Assembly: GCA_013396755.1 (NCBI GenBank)
Contig: VWZF01003842.1
Coordinates: 1,279,442-1,343,441 of the forward strand
DNA: 64,000 nucleotides
Origin: Sclerurus mexicanus
Taxonomy: Eukaryota; Chordata; Aves; Passeriformes; Furnariidae
Direction: 5' to 3'
The first letter of the stretch is position 1. Every line of letters starts with the position of its first letter. Of the stretch, positions 19,856 through 33,104 are shown piece after piece. A program made the position numbers and the translations under genes. The notes beneath the pieces are model-generated. The model saw only the letters and a list, made by a program, of their open reading frames with translations, was not told the DNA's origin and ran no database searches.

Positions 19856-19954
19856 GCAGCAGACTGGGAGAATTTTCACTTAAAGAGGAACAGGAAATCA
19901 CTTCTGATAACAAATGAAGAATGTTTGGCAGCATTCAATTATATCAGAACGAAG
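19856..19954 (+). other. Candidate internal exon (99 bases)
   Basis: A good acceptor (pyrimidine-rich tract, TTTGTAG at 19849-19855) and donor (ACGAAG/GTAAGG) bound 99 bases, exactly 33 codons. The whole exon is open in the frame that begins AADWENFHLKRN and ends AFNYIRTK. That frame is also open in the preceding segment (25 codons from 19603) and for 19 codons into the next exon. No ATG is found in the joined frame, so a non-coding RNA is at least as likely as a protein. I recognise no family. Confidence 0.4.
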
Positions 19955-20102
19955 GTAAGGGCTTGAGTACTGCCTATGCAATTTACTGTTGATATACAAA
20001 GTTAGAGAGTGCTTTATTAAGTGCTCTTAAGTATTCTCAAATGATTATTAATTAATTTATTAATATGATGCTTCTCTTTGCTTTTTGCACCACCTTCTGT
20101 AG

Positions 20103-20170
20103 TCTAGTTATGATAAAAAGTTCTGGAGACAGAAGAGATCCACCTTCCCTGTCACTTGCTAATAATCTTG
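20103..20170 (+). other. Candidate internal exon (68 bases)
   Basis: A very strong acceptor (long pyrimidine tract, CACCTTCTGTAG) and a perfect donor (CTTG/GTAAGT, GT at 20171) bound 68 bases. One frame continues the upstream exon and stops at TAA 20160-20162. Another opens at an ATG (20110) and runs 20 codons out of the exon (MIKSSGDRRDPPSLSLANNL). The following exon was not found with confidence; a weak acceptor sits near 20488. Confidence 0.42.
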
Positions 20171-21055
20171 GTAAGTACCTTGACATTTCCCCATGCCATT
20201 TCTGGCTGGGAATATGACAGTGTCTGGAATCTAAAATATGATCTGATTGCAGCATAGTGAAATAATATTAAAACCTTTCTGTAGTATGCAAAGGAGATTG
20301 TAACTTTCTTAGAGTGTATCAGGTTCTCTAACTTTTAAAGCAAAATTAGGTGTTAACAGATATGGTTTTAATGTGGGTATATGTGAGCTGTAAATCAATC
20401 TGTGTTCCAGAGCAGTGGCTTGAATATCTTGTTCACCCAAGGTAATCTTATTGTCAAGGAATATATTGTGTTTTGCTGTTGGTTGTAGGAGGCAGTTTTG
20501 GGGGCTATGCAGTTAAATCTGCTGCTCTGAGCTAATCTGTGTCTTTTTTTCTTAATTCATGTACATATCTGCCCCCATTGGAAGATTGTAACTTATAAGA
20601 ATACACCTGTGGTCTCTGAATTTATAGTTACTGTAATAATCATGAAGAACAGTGCTTTATTGTGTGTTTTAAGGCTCCATTAATGTATTTTTCTCTGTTT
20701 TCGATTCTTTCTGCACTCTGTGGCAATGCAGCAGTCACCCTTCACCTGTGGGCATTGTGAAATGATGAGGCAGTACCTGTCTGCAGAGTGCACATTTATA
20801 AGACCTTAAGGCCATTATTCCCTTTGGCTAAGCTTTTGTTAGAAGCAAAGAGATAGAAGCCATTTTGTCATACAGCAATGCAAATATGTAAAATGAGAGA
20901 GTTTAGGTTTGTTTTCCCTGTCTCTCTTTCCTCCCCTAAGGGCTTATCTTTTTGTGCTTGCATCAGTGAAACTCAGGAATAATTCTGATGAGGTCAGCGA
21001 AGCTGTATGAGTGCACAGCTGATGTAACTGGAGGCAGACACAATCAAGCATAATT
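20171..21055. other. Intergenic, nothing firm
   Basis: This is AT-rich spacer following the candidate exons. A weak acceptor-like GGTTGTAG at 20481-20488 is followed by 15 in-phase codons and a stop, too little to call. Confidence 0.45.
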
Positions 21056-21740
21056 CATAGAATCGCAGAATGGTTTGGGTTGAAAGGGGCCTTAAAGATC
21101 ATCTAGTTCCAATCCCTCCTTCCATGAGCTGGGACACTTCCCACTAGATCAGGTTGCTCAGAGCCCCATCCAACCTGCCCTTGAACACTGCCAAGGTTGG
21201 GAAATCCACCACTTCTCTGGGGAACCTATTCCAATGCCTCATCACCCTCACAGTAAAGAATTTCTTCCTAACATCTAATGTAAACCTACCTTCTTTCAGT
21301 TTGAAGCCAATCCACCTTGTCCTATCATTACAGTTCCTGATGAAAAGTCCCTCCCCAGCTTCCCTGTAGGCCCCCATCAGATACTGGAAGATTGCTATGG
21401 GGTCTCTACTCAACCTTCACTTCTCCAGGCTGAATAGCTCCAAATTTCTCAGCCTGTCTTTATAGGGGTGGTGCTGTAGTCCCCTTATCAACTTTGTGGC
21501 CTCCTCTGAACTTGCTCCAACAGTTCCGTGTCCTTCTTATGTTGGGGACCCCAGGACTGTACAAAGAACTCCAGATGGGGTCTCATGAGAGCAGAGTAGA
21601 GAGGGAGAATCACCTCCCCTAATCTGCTGGCCACATCCTTTTGTTGCAGCCAGGGATTTGGGTGGCTTTCTGGGCTGCCAGCACACATTGCCAGCTCACA
21701 TTGCCAGCTCATGTCGAATTTTTTGTCAACCATCACCATT
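21056..21740 (-). mobile_element. CR1 LINE 3' fragment, the best-preserved copy
   Basis: It starts 'tcatagaatcgcagaatggtttgggttg', the reverse complement of the CR1 3' end, and continues through 'aggttgctcagagccccatccaacc', 'tccaggctgaatagctccaaatttctcagcc' and 'ggtggctttctgggctgccagc'. An 89-codon minus-strand frame at 21144-21413 (ending LDGALSNLI) is the C-terminal end of the CR1 reverse-transcriptase ORF. The product is truncated and inactive. A 15-base unit (CACATTGCCAGCT plus two) is tandemly doubled near 21683-21710. Confidence 0.92.
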
Positions 21741-24700
21741 CAATGGTTGTTGAGGTTACAAAGAATTGCAGTTCTCACTGCTGGAATTGGACTGAAGGGA
21801 GAATAACTCTTCAGTTGAACTGAAGGGCTTGAAAAAGCTTCCTTGCTAGGCAGTGTATCCAGCACATCATTGACTTACTGACCACTGTGGCAGGCAGTAT
21901 CATGTTTTCCTGGCTTTCCTTGGAAAACATTTTGTAGCTTCCCCCAGCCATAAATTCTCATGTGTAGCTGCATTCCAGATCTAATAATAAACAGAAACCC
22001 TCTGGGTGGGGTGGTGGAAAGCTATTTTGGGGAATTTACTGTATTAAATGCTTTCTGATATAGTACCATAGACTAAGGGCTTTTGAATCAAAATTGTTGT
22101 TCATATTTTAATATATTCTAGATAAGCAGAATTAAGCCCCAAATAAAAACCTAGCTTCAGTTACACACATGCAGAGAAAGCAGCATCTTGAAAAGGGTAG
22201 ACAATAGTCATCCTTGTAAATCCATTTGTATCCACTTGAGGCAGGTCTAGTTTATCCCAGAAGCATCAAAGAAAGGAAGAAAGACAAATGGAGATGGTGA
22301 AAAATGGGAAGGAAAAAAAGTGGTCTTTTTAGTGCTGAGCTACTTGATGAACTGTAGGGGTTTTTTGTTTATTGTGTAAAAAGTCAGCTAGGAAGTTGAA
22401 TTTTAAAACCTGCACAATAGTTGCAGTGAAAAATAGGAGACTGTCTCTCTTGTGAATGTGATGTGAGCATGATAGTCATTTGTCGTGCTTTGGTATTTCT
22501 TAGGCTGGGGAATACGATACTGTGTGTATAAGTTAGCTGTTTATTATTATGAAAAGGCACGTGTTCCAGACAATCTACAGAGAGAGTAGGTGTCATAAAT
22601 CTACTGTGTGGCAGTTGTGAGTCACATTGTTTAATGCATTGGGAGAACTTGGTAATCGCAGTGTAGCAACGGGGCCATTGGGGGCTTAGATGTAGTAAGC
22701 AATAAGGAGAGTGTTGTGTACCAGACATCATCCTTCATAATAGGGCTGTAAACAGTAACAGAGACAATAAACTGAAGGGTGGGAAGAAGGAAGAAGTGAT
22801 CAATAGGGAACATGCTTGACATAGCATACTTTTCTTACTGTAGTGTACTGTCTTGCCATCACCTCCCTCAATTGCCTGTTACTCAAACAACTGACAGGCA
22901 TTGGAGCAACAGCAGATCTCACGTGATTCAGCTACCCATTCCTGACCTGCAGCTGTTCAAACCTCTATTTGCTTGTCAGCCAGCCATTTGCTGGGTCTTT
23001 ATTGAAACGCTAAGATGAATCACAGTTTCTTCCCTGAAGAAGAAATAGTGTAATTCCTATGCAGATGCACTGAATACAAATTTCAGCTTTTCCACAGGCT
23101 GGCCATTGAAGCCTGTGCTGCTTTCATTTTTTCATTTGTCCCAGGCACTGCCAGTCCATAGGCCTTTTCTGCAGCTGGTGAATATGTGATTTGAACAGGA
23201 AAAAGCTCACAATTTTCTGTGATAATGTCTGAAAACAGTATGATCATATTCAGTAGCAGAGAGGACAATATTTATCAGCCAGTTCTGCTGTTCAGTTAGT
23301 TATGTATTTTTATTTATTCACTTTATAAATTTATTTATTTTTCATATTTTTTGCGTAGGAATGAGTTAAACATTCATGTAATGCCTACTACAGTGCCACT
23401 GACAAACAAATATTTTTAAATATGTATATATATATGCATATACATGTGAGAGATAGTAATACTATAATATTTGAGAAGTATTAAAGAGTTAGAGAGTGCA
23501 TGTCTGTCATACTGAATCATACAGAGTATCTGCACTCATAAAAATTCTGTAATCTTTTTTCTGCGTTTCAGTGCTATTTTAAAAAATGTTTGGCTTTTGT
23601 ATTTGCTCTCATTGTGGATTGGAGACTGTTCATGCTGTTATGTATCGTGGGAATTCTTGGGGGGAAAAAAACCCTGTTAGAAGAGGAAATGGTATGTTTG
23701 ATTTAGGTGATGAGGGCATGCATCTGAGTTTTACTAATAAGCCTAGATCTCCAGATTTGCTGATTTACTACAGGTGTCATGTTTTTAGATTTAAAATAGT
23801 GGCCCTGCTGTCTCTGTGCCTTGCAGCCTTGCATAAAATAGTCTTGACAACTGGCAGTGTTCTAGATAACAGCTAATAACTCTTATTGACAAAAGTATAT
23901 GTCAGTGTTTTCTCCACTGCATTTCTTACCCTCTGGCATTCCGCATGCATTGTGCATGCTAGTGACTTAAGGGAGTTCTCTGTAGAGGAACAACCTGAGC
24001 GAGACTTAGAGACCCAGCGACACCAGGGGCAATTCCTTGGACACACAGAGAGGAGGGTGCTATTTCTACAGAAGGCTTGACAGGCACTTAGTATAGCAGG
24101 TAGGAAGGCAGCCTGGACTTGAATATGTAGTGGAGGGGAGTGTGTAGCACTAAGAATCAGGTGCTTCTGCTAGTGATGCTGGTGCTCTCCTTTTAAATAA
24201 ACCTGGTGGCCAGAGACAAAACACTTGCTGCTGCGGTGCTCTCAAGTGCCATGTGGGAGAGGTTACCCGTCAAAATCCTTCTCATTTTACTTATGGTAGG
24301 ATCCCTTAGGTTTGTATTACCTGCTGATTCTCAACAGTATGGTGATATATGTGCCTTGTTTTATTCTGCAGTGGGGCAACAAAACATTTTAAACAATTTA
24401 TGATTAATTTAATCTAAAAAATGTGTCTGGTCTGTGTCACCGTAACACATTTAAAGGCTCGTGTATGTGAACTGCAACAGACAGATCTGAGATGCAAAAT
24501 GTGTTCTTTCTTGAGCAGAAGCTGTAGTGGTTATGCAACTGGTAGGCTGCACTGGAAACTTTTAGTGCTTTCCTTAATATTGTGTATGAACCATCTTCCA
24601 ATTCAGACCCCATTTATAATTATGTAATTTATAATTTATTTATGATCAATTGCAGTGCAGTTATCTTACAAGAATGTCATGATTGCAAGTTAATTAATAG

Positions 24701-26560
24701 TGGACTATGGCAGAGTTAAGTTTTCCCAACTGTTTTGCATGTATCACAATGCAGAATTTAATTGCATAGTCACAAACTACTTTTTTTCCCCAGAAATTTT
24801 GCTTTGTTCAGTGTACTGTATAAGCAGTGTTCAACAGCACTATACTTTCTCTTCTTTATTCAGTGAGAGTCTGTTGCACTCAGTTGAAGCATGTTCCCAG
24901 CTACGTAATTTCTGATTTTCAGCTCTGGTCATCAGTGTCTATACTTGTCTTCAAGTAGTCCAAATCTGTCTGGAATTTGATTTTCACACACGTCTTTGTA
25001 CTTCACAGTATTAGTATTATTTCTGGTCTATAGAAAGAAAACTGAGGCATGTGCTCCAAACTGTACATAGCTCCTTTTCCCCATCCAGTGGATAGTTTTA
25101 GGATAACAAATGCTGGTACTATGGAACCTGTCTTTTCCCTTAAGTGCTTTATGGAGTACAATTACATCCTGCATTTTCCCCCACTGAGTAAATGTGATGG
25201 GTTGAATTTTAGGCCCAGCAGAATCCTGTATTTGTCTGGTATTTCCATCATGCATTGTTTTAAACACTCTCTGCTGCAACTGAAAGTGAAGCCTATGACC
25301 CTCCTGACTCCCACCACTGGTACTTCAACAGTGAAAAATCAAGCCCTACAAATTTAGGGCCTGATCAGCCTGATCTTCTGTAAATCATCTGTGCGCCGGG
25401 GTTATGTATGAAAGTGGTATAAGGGAATTGCTGGGCTATGGGGAACAAATGAAACAGTGTCATAGTGTTCTAGAAGCACATTCATAATGAAGTGGTCTGT
25501 CTTAGAGAAATCTAAGGTATTTTTGAATCCATCCATATGAACTGCAGAATAAGCTTTCTGCGGAATGTTTTTATCAGAGGAAGATGTGTTCAGATTGTGT
25601 CTACCGAAAAATGAATTTAGGAGTTTGTATAAGTACATGTGGAGCCTTACAGTCTATAGGGGTAGGTTCACCTTTGTTTTTGTTTCCACCTTCAGCAACT
25701 GTTGTCCATATGAACTGGAAAAATTACCTAGATCAGCTTCTGGCTTAAAAAAAACCTATAACCTATTGAACTTGGTTCAGTTATGAAATTTTGGAAGATT
25801 ACCACTATTCCAATTTAACTGTGGGACACAACAGGACTCTGGCCTGCTCATTAGCACAGGTCTATTGCATTTATCCTATAGACTAACTAGTTTTGAAGTG
25901 AAGAAACATTTAAATGGCCTCCTGTCCTACTTTGCTTATGCTAAACTGAGCTTAGGCAAAGAGACAGGTGAGCCAGTTAAGAAGCAGAAGACTTGTCCAC
26001 ATTCAGAGGGATTGAGAATAAACAAGAGCCTTCACCAGGAGTAGGTTATTGCTGGTAGATCTCAAGAGCAACTAGTCTCGCACTGGAAAGTGTGTTGTGC
26101 AAAACTGATACTCATTTCTCCTGACATAAGAATATGTCTGATGTTAGTGAGAAGGATCATAGTTGGAGTGGAACAAGTGTCTTCAGAACAGGAAATGAAA
26201 AATTCAGGCCTTGCTGCTTTCATGTCAGACATAGCAGGAACATTACTCATTTTCTCAGTGCTGGTTCTTAATACAGCTGAGTGTCAGAGTAAAGCTTTGT
26301 TAGACAGGATGTAAGGACAATAGTTCTGGAAAAGAAAGACTTGTGCTATACATATTGTCCAAAGAACATGTTATCCCTGTTTGGCAGTAATCCAGGTTGT
26401 GCCTAACACTGCTGTATACAGGGATGAATTTGCTGCTTTTACCGATCTTTGTATCATTCATGTGGAATGAATATTAAGTAGCTGGTGTTCATTTTTACAG
26501 ACTGGCAATTTGTTCAACTAGGTTACCTTCTCCAGTAGCTTTAATCCTATAGATGTTAAT
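21741..26560. other. Intergenic, no gene recognised
   Basis: This is AT-rich spacer between HEATR1 and ACTN2. A short TA/TG microsatellite lies at about 23415-23446. Open frames here are under 120 codons, lie on both strands, and show no family resemblance. Confidence 0.5.
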
Positions 26561-26574
26561 GGTATTACATTGGT

Positions 26575-26700
26575 GTATCTGGAAAGAGAAATGAGGGCAT
26601 TGAGGCTACAGCTTGTTAAAGGTCATTCAGTCAATCTGTACAAATGCTGAGCTTAGAATACAGCAGTATTTGATATCCAGTGCCCATAACCTCAACTTCA
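26575..26700 (+). repeat. Possible MIR-like SINE remnant
   Basis: The order 'aaatgagggcattgaggctacag', 'gttaaaggtcattcag' and 'gagcttagaatacagcagtatttgatatccagtgccc' resembles the core and 3' part of MIR-type tRNA-derived SINEs, which persist as rare old copies in birds. The match is from memory and diverged. Confidence 0.3.
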
Positions 26701-29700
26701 TACCTCAGTGATTTCAAACCTGCCATGTCTCATCTGTGCCCCTTGGATAATTGTTGTCTGGAAACTCTGACTTAGTTGATATTTGTTTCCAGATAAATAA
26801 AGGCATGTTGTCTTTTCATTCTTTGTCTCACACACTCCCCTCCCTTCTCTTTTCTCATTGTGACCAAAACTATTGCTGAATAATGTGGGGCATTTTTAGA
26901 CAAAAAATGGTCACAGGCTGGCCTACTAAGGGACTTGCTTAACTGGTTGTATTCGTGAAGTACAAGTTGTACAGTCAGTTGCAGCTTTCACATTGCCCTA
27001 GTCACACAGTTTCTTCCTTGCTTAGTATCCCTGTGTGATAAATCTAAGCCAGCATAAAATAGGAGCACAGCCAGGGTTCTGAGAACACATGATTTGTGAA
27101 GGTTTCTTCAGAAGATTTCTAATAGGCCATGCTATACCCCTAGTCCCCCTAGTCCTGCCCCTTGCATTCCCGTCACTGAACCATTTTTAAAATCCTGGAT
27201 CTATCTCACCATTTTTTCCGACCTTATGCCAGCACTATTTGTAGTTTCCCCACCTGTTACTGTGTGTATTGCGTTGTAGCTCACTGCATATTGCTCTACA
27301 AGCTTCAGTGTGCCAGCAGAGTGACTGCAGTGTTGTATATAAATTAGAGTGTATTTTTCCCAGTTTCTCCTTTACACATTCCTAATCTGTGCAAGGCATC
27401 TATCAAAGCTGCTGATATTATTTAGTTTATGATCTGTTCTGTCTCTGTGAGTTGCACCTACCCAAACAAGAACCATTAAACCAAAAAGGCACCCTCAAGA
27501 GGCTGGCTCAAGGGATAAGGGAGTTCAGGTGTCGTGGTTCCTTCTGAAAAAATCAATAGAAATATGTCAGGATGTGAGGTTTGAGGGCTCTTCTCATTCA
27601 TGACCTTGTGTAGTGCTGCCTGGCAGTTGCCATCTCTAGAGGGTTTGCCCTGCTACATTACATCTTTCAGCACTCACATTGCAGTTTGCAATTGTTATTA
27701 CATATCACAGTACTGCCTAGTGATACTGTGGCAGAGACCAGATGTTGAGTGTTTCCTCCTGCTATCTACCTTGAACCCCCTCAGAGAACCAGGACTATTT
27801 GCTGTGCAGGATGCAAAGCTCCAAGCATGGGCCTACAAAGGGTAGGAACACTCCCCGGGGGTACAAGGGACCCTGAATGCCTGAGCAAGCCTGATGTACT
27901 AGAATAACGCTAGATGTTTCTGGGTGCAGGCCACACACAAATGGAGGTGAAGGGTGTATGGTAGGTAAAGCACACTATAATTGTTTTTGTGTAGGCTCCT
28001 CGGGGCTTTTAGTCAAAGCCTCTGCTCCAGAGAATTTTTGTTCCAGGTGGACATTAAGGACCAAAGGAAGCATTGCTGACACTGTTTCAGAGGTGGGAGA
28101 GTGCAGCACAGCACTCAGTGAGAGTAGTCTACCAAGCCAACACTTAGCTTTTTGGAAAAATTTTATCTGAATTGACTTGCTCAAGGGCACACAAGGGCAT
28201 CTTAAGCTGGCACGGTCACCCCACATCTCAGCCCCGTGATTTTCCTTCTGCACAAAGGGTTGGCAAAAGCCAGTGATGTCAGTGCAGTCAGCATTTTCTC
28301 CATACCCCTGAAGCCCAAGATACACTTTGGTAGTATTTGTCTGTCCCATAAATGTTTCTTGCTACACTTCATCCATGGCTGAATTTCAGGGACAGAGTAA
28401 GTCGTCTCTATATATAGCTGATGAAACACTTAGGGATCTTTTGACAATGACAGTTGTTACTATGAAGCCAGCAATGCATTTTTTTCAGCTCTTAATTTTT
28501 ATCTCCAGACCTGTAATTTGGAATAAAATATTTTTTAAAAAAGTAATTAGCTACTGTATAGCTAGTATCACCATGTATGAGTAGCATGAAGAATTTTTAG
28601 GGTCAAAGTTTGTGCCTCTTGATGCTAATTGTGAGAGGGCTAATATGCTCAGTGTACACAGTGCTTTTCCTTAGCTTAGACAAAATCAGCATTCTGGTTC
28701 CTAGATCTATGCTTCTCTTCTTTTCTCTGCTCTCTTTCTGTTTTCCTTCTGTATGTGTTCATTTCAGGAATACGTAGTGAGTTTAAAGTTTATTCATACT
28801 ACCTTTACATAATGAATTTAATTGCCTTTTTTTCCCCTGAACTTACAATGTAGCATGTTTCTTACACTGAAGAAGGCAGGTTATATTTATTGTATTACAA
28901 AACAATAAAAAGGATGATGTCTCTTGAAATCCAATAAATGATAAATAGATTTCATAACACACTTTACCTTTCTGCTCAGCTTTATTCATAATAAATATAT
29001 ATATGCATAATTTTTAACAGAATCCAACATTTTGAACCAATTTAAATTATCATTACATTATTTCAATAATTTAGGATTTTGTTGGTTACGCTTAAAACCA
29101 GTGGATATTTGCTACAAGCAGAAGTACATTTTATGTTCAAGTGACAAGTATGACAAGCTGTGGAAGTAAAAGGGCTTTTTGGTCTCTTTTTAAAGATTCT
29201 GTTAACAGTTTACACAAGAGAATAATCACTTTGAATTTGTTTTCTATTACCTTTCATTGACTTCTTTCTTGAGAAACCATCCTATTGTTCTTTTCCACAA
29301 AGAAATAGACAAACAAAAATACTATGATTACTTAAAGACTCAGTGACTGATTGAGCTCTTGTAAGGCTCTTTATTTTTCTGTGGCCCTTCTGAGACTGTT
29401 TTGGCAGATATGAACTATTGTGTTCCTACACAGAAGTGTTACAGTTGGAAACTAATGGTGATTATTTCCACATCAGTTGATTGTTTCATGGGTGATTATT
29501 TAAGGAGAGAAATCTGGCTCATTTCTTAGTCTATATCTCACTAAGTTCAAATAGAGGAATGATCTGGTGAAATGTTGTAGTGTTCATCATTTTTTAAGTT
29601 TTATTAACAAGTTGTGGTTTTATTCTCATTCTAAGATTTTGTGAGAGGGAAGAATAAGAAGCGTGTTAAAACATTAAAAGTCTGAAGAACAGTAAAAATG

Positions 29701-32700
29701 CAGAGGAGTGAGTTCTTGAGAGAATGATACGATGGCTTTTGATGCGTAAATCAATGTTAAATAAAAACTCTGTGAAATATTTTCCATTTCATTAAAAAGA
29801 ATGATAAAGATTGATTTTAGTTAGAAAAGCCCTTTGATTCTCAAGGAGCTTAATGCAAAGCATGCCAGGAAGCATTTGTGTGACCTCACAGATCTGCTGC
29901 TCCTGCTAGGAAAGGTCTGGCCTGTTTGGTGTCTCTCATGCATGGAAAGTGATAGCTGGTTGCCACAGTGCTTCCCTGGATTAAAGACATCATTCTGCTG
30001 GGTAGGCACTTACTAGAATTTAGATTAGCATGAACTACAACTGCGCACCTTTTGCCAAATAAAAGATAAAAATAGTTGACAATTCAGCTCTACCATCTCC
30101 ATTTCTGATCTCCCCGTGCCACCTCATTTCTTCTAATCTGTGTGGCAATTATGAGTATTCTTTTTGTCTTGCCACACTGTAGACAACCTGTGTTGTTTCT
30201 ACCTCAAATGTACTTGCTGACTCTCCAGTATCTTGCTGTGTCAACTTAAAACTCCCTATCCATGTCATTTATTGTGTTTCTTTCTTTTTCTCTGTTGGAG
30301 GCTTTTGTCCTTTCTTTCCTGCTCAAGTTGCTTAATTCTGTTTTGATTTTATTTTCTTTCTCCTTAGAAACACATAGTTTGTGGTGATGCGACTCTGCCA
30401 GCTTTAGTGGGAATAGTTCTGACCTACTTCTGATATGGAATAAGCTGGTTGAAGTAAACTCATTTATTCAAACTACTGTGCTGGGCACAGCTTTTCTTTT
30501 CTCTTGTTGAGCTGGAAGAGGCACCTCCTTTTCTACTTCAGGTTTGGCATCAAAGTCCCATTTTGGCTCTCCTTCCACTACGGACCTCCATTCATATTCT
30601 TCTCATTACCATCTGCACAGTTAGTTTATAAAATTAAATTAAAGTAGTAAACAAAATACCAGATACTCCTCCTAAAGCTCCCTCTATAAATATCTCCCCT
30701 GCCTACTCATGCTCTCTGATTAAGAGGCAGTAAGCAGTTATTTAGAGAACCTAAAACAGGTCAGATTCCATCAAGATAGGCAGGTGGGTGTTTTTGTTGT
30801 TGTTGTTTGTTTGGTTGGGTTTTTTGCATGGGGCTATTCCACTTAGCTTTCTGTTTCATAGGTAAAAAGCCCAACTTTCTCAAAATGCATACAGAAAAAG
30901 TTGAAGCCCTGTATATTTTTTGATCCAAAATGACCTGATGTAACCCAGCCAAAGTGGATCTTGAAATACTTCATTTTTTTAAATCTCTCAGACTAGCTGA
31001 GAGAAACTATGGTTCTAGCTGTTGGTTCCTTGGAACAACTAAGACATTTTTATTTCATTTTTATCAAAGTTCTATTTATCTGTGTACCAAGTAAACATGA
31101 AAAAAATGAACAGTACCTTTGCAAGAGTGGCTAGCTATGTTTTGAGTAAATCCAGTTATTTTATGAAAAGGCTTAATAAACTTCTTTCAGAATTCTAGAA
31201 AATTTGGCTAGACTTTCCTTTGGTTTCTAGGAATCTAGGCATGGATCTGACTCTAGTCCCAGTCCACAGTGTGATTGGATATTCTTTGTCACCATAACAC
31301 CTCAGTTCTTATTTCATGACACCCACACCCTGGACTGTGTTAGAGGATGAAAGCCAACAAATAAAATGTGGGGTTTAGCTAATACTTCCCTGTATGAAGC
31401 CATCAGTACCCGTAAGGCTCACCTGTACTGCACAGTGAGGAAGGGCGTGGTACCACGTGACTTCATCCATGCAGATCCCCAGACAAGGAGGTGCTGAGGA
31501 AAGGCACAAAGCTGGTTGCAGTGACTCACCTCTAACGAGGGAGTGCATGAAAGGTCACAGGTTTCATCAGTGCAGGAGAGCTCTTTGCACAGGGGATGGC
31601 TCTGAGTCAGCATTACAGATTTACTGTATACTTCTAGGGCTTCTCTGACTTCGGCATTTCCTTTAGAAATTTCTCCTGTGCTCTGTATGGTGTAAAAGGA
31701 GAAATGGTTTTACTGACTTCAAAGGCTTAAATTATGATTTAGGTGATTGCAATTGGACTCGTATTGCAAACCACTTCTGACTACCGAGCTATAAAAATAA
31801 ACCACACAAATTATACCAGCATACACACAACATGTACATATGTGAGCTATTTTGTTTTGTAATTGCTGTTTGATATTGTCTGAGAGTATCCTAAGAGAAG
31901 GCTTGGCTGCACTTGAACGAAAAGGTCTAGGTATAGCATTCACCAGCATTCGCTTCGTTATATAGATGTAAGTGGAGCAACCTTGAGAATATTTTCACTG
32001 AGCAGGCAAAAAGCACATGGTTCTGACTTTGCTGCTTAGATATGGGATTTCATTTTTAGACTGTTTATTTTACAGTGCATACATCAGTCTGAAGTTTAGC
32101 TTGCTTTTATTGCATGAAATGGGGCAATCCTCTTCTGAATTCCAATTTGCAACTTTAGTGCTTTGTTTATGTTTTGAGCTGGTGAGTAGGTATTTTCTGT
32201 GCATGTATGTATGTTCTTCTATATTGGATAGACTTATGGGATAGAAGATGACTTGGCAGAAAGCAGAATTTTAGTTAGTAATATGAAACGGAGGACGTAC
32301 GCTGTGTAGCTGTAAATTATTCTGGTTATTCATTCACATTGGCTTAGAGACCTCTTGTTACCTTACTGAACAGTTTTCCCTTTTCTGACTTTGTCATTTA
32401 TGGCTTTCAAAAGCTCAGCCTTAGTGAGCATTTTCTTTTTCTAAGTGAGGATCGAATTGTATCAGTGTGGACACTGCTAGTGAGGATGACCTTGGCTGAT
32501 GATAGCTGCAGGCATTAATGACAAGCTACATGAAGAACGTAGTAAACCTGCCAATTCCCAGAAGAAACACTGTTGCCAGGACAACTGAAATGATATGGCA
32601 TGGGAGATACCGGACATGCTTGCCAGGATGCTTGATCTCAGTCCTACCCTTTTGGATTTTGCCTTATGGAAAGCACGGGTGAATGGTTCCTGTCACGTGT

Positions 32701-33000
32701 TTGTGGAGTTACAGGTTCCACAGGCCTTTGTACGTGCTTCTTGGTACTCGCTTTGGTATTTACGGAGAGTGTTTCCTGCACGAAAATATATACGTTGCTT
32801 TTTTTAAGTCGTGCTTCCATGACTTCTGGTTGACTCCAGACCCAATCTCCAATGGGAATCGTTTCATCTCTTGAGCGTCCTTGCCTGTTGCTGGCTGGTG
32901 TGATCCTTCACCTGAAAGTCTGAAGTGGCTCAAGGACAGAGACGGGCTTCGGACTAAAGATAAACTATGGCAGGGTATGTTAGCAAATCACAGACGGGTC
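26701..33000. other. Intergenic, no gene recognised
   Basis: No exon pair or mobile element could be named. A T/G-rich patch (GTTGTTGTTTGTTTGG type) lies at about 30789-30829. A donor-like GCTG/GTGAGT at 32178 has no convincing acceptor partner. Confidence 0.5.
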
Positions 33001-33025
33001 CTGAGAAGTAGAGATACATGGCAAT

Positions 33026-33067
33026 AGGAGGAAAAAAAAGAAAAAGAAGAAGAAGAAGGGGAAAAGA
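33026..33067 (+). repeat. 42-base uninterrupted purine tract upstream of ACTN2
   Basis: The run is A/G only, with an (AAG)n core at about 33044-33057. On the opposite strand it appears as a long T/C frame of Phe and Leu, which is not coding. Such tracts can form triplex DNA and often lie near promoters. Confidence 0.8.
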
Positions 33068-33086
33068 CCCGAGTGTGCCGAATGGT

Positions 33087-33104
33087 CAGGCAGGCAGGCA
33101 GGCA
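33087..33104 (+). repeat. (CAGG)n microsatellite
   Basis: There are four and a half copies of CAGG directly upstream of the CpG-rich ACTN2 promoter. Confidence 0.8.

Noticed and set aside
20489..20536. Possible next exon of the candidate transcript, in phase with the ATG at 20110
   Set aside because: The acceptor GGTTGTAG has a poor pyrimidine tract, and only 15 codons precede the stop; not enough to call.
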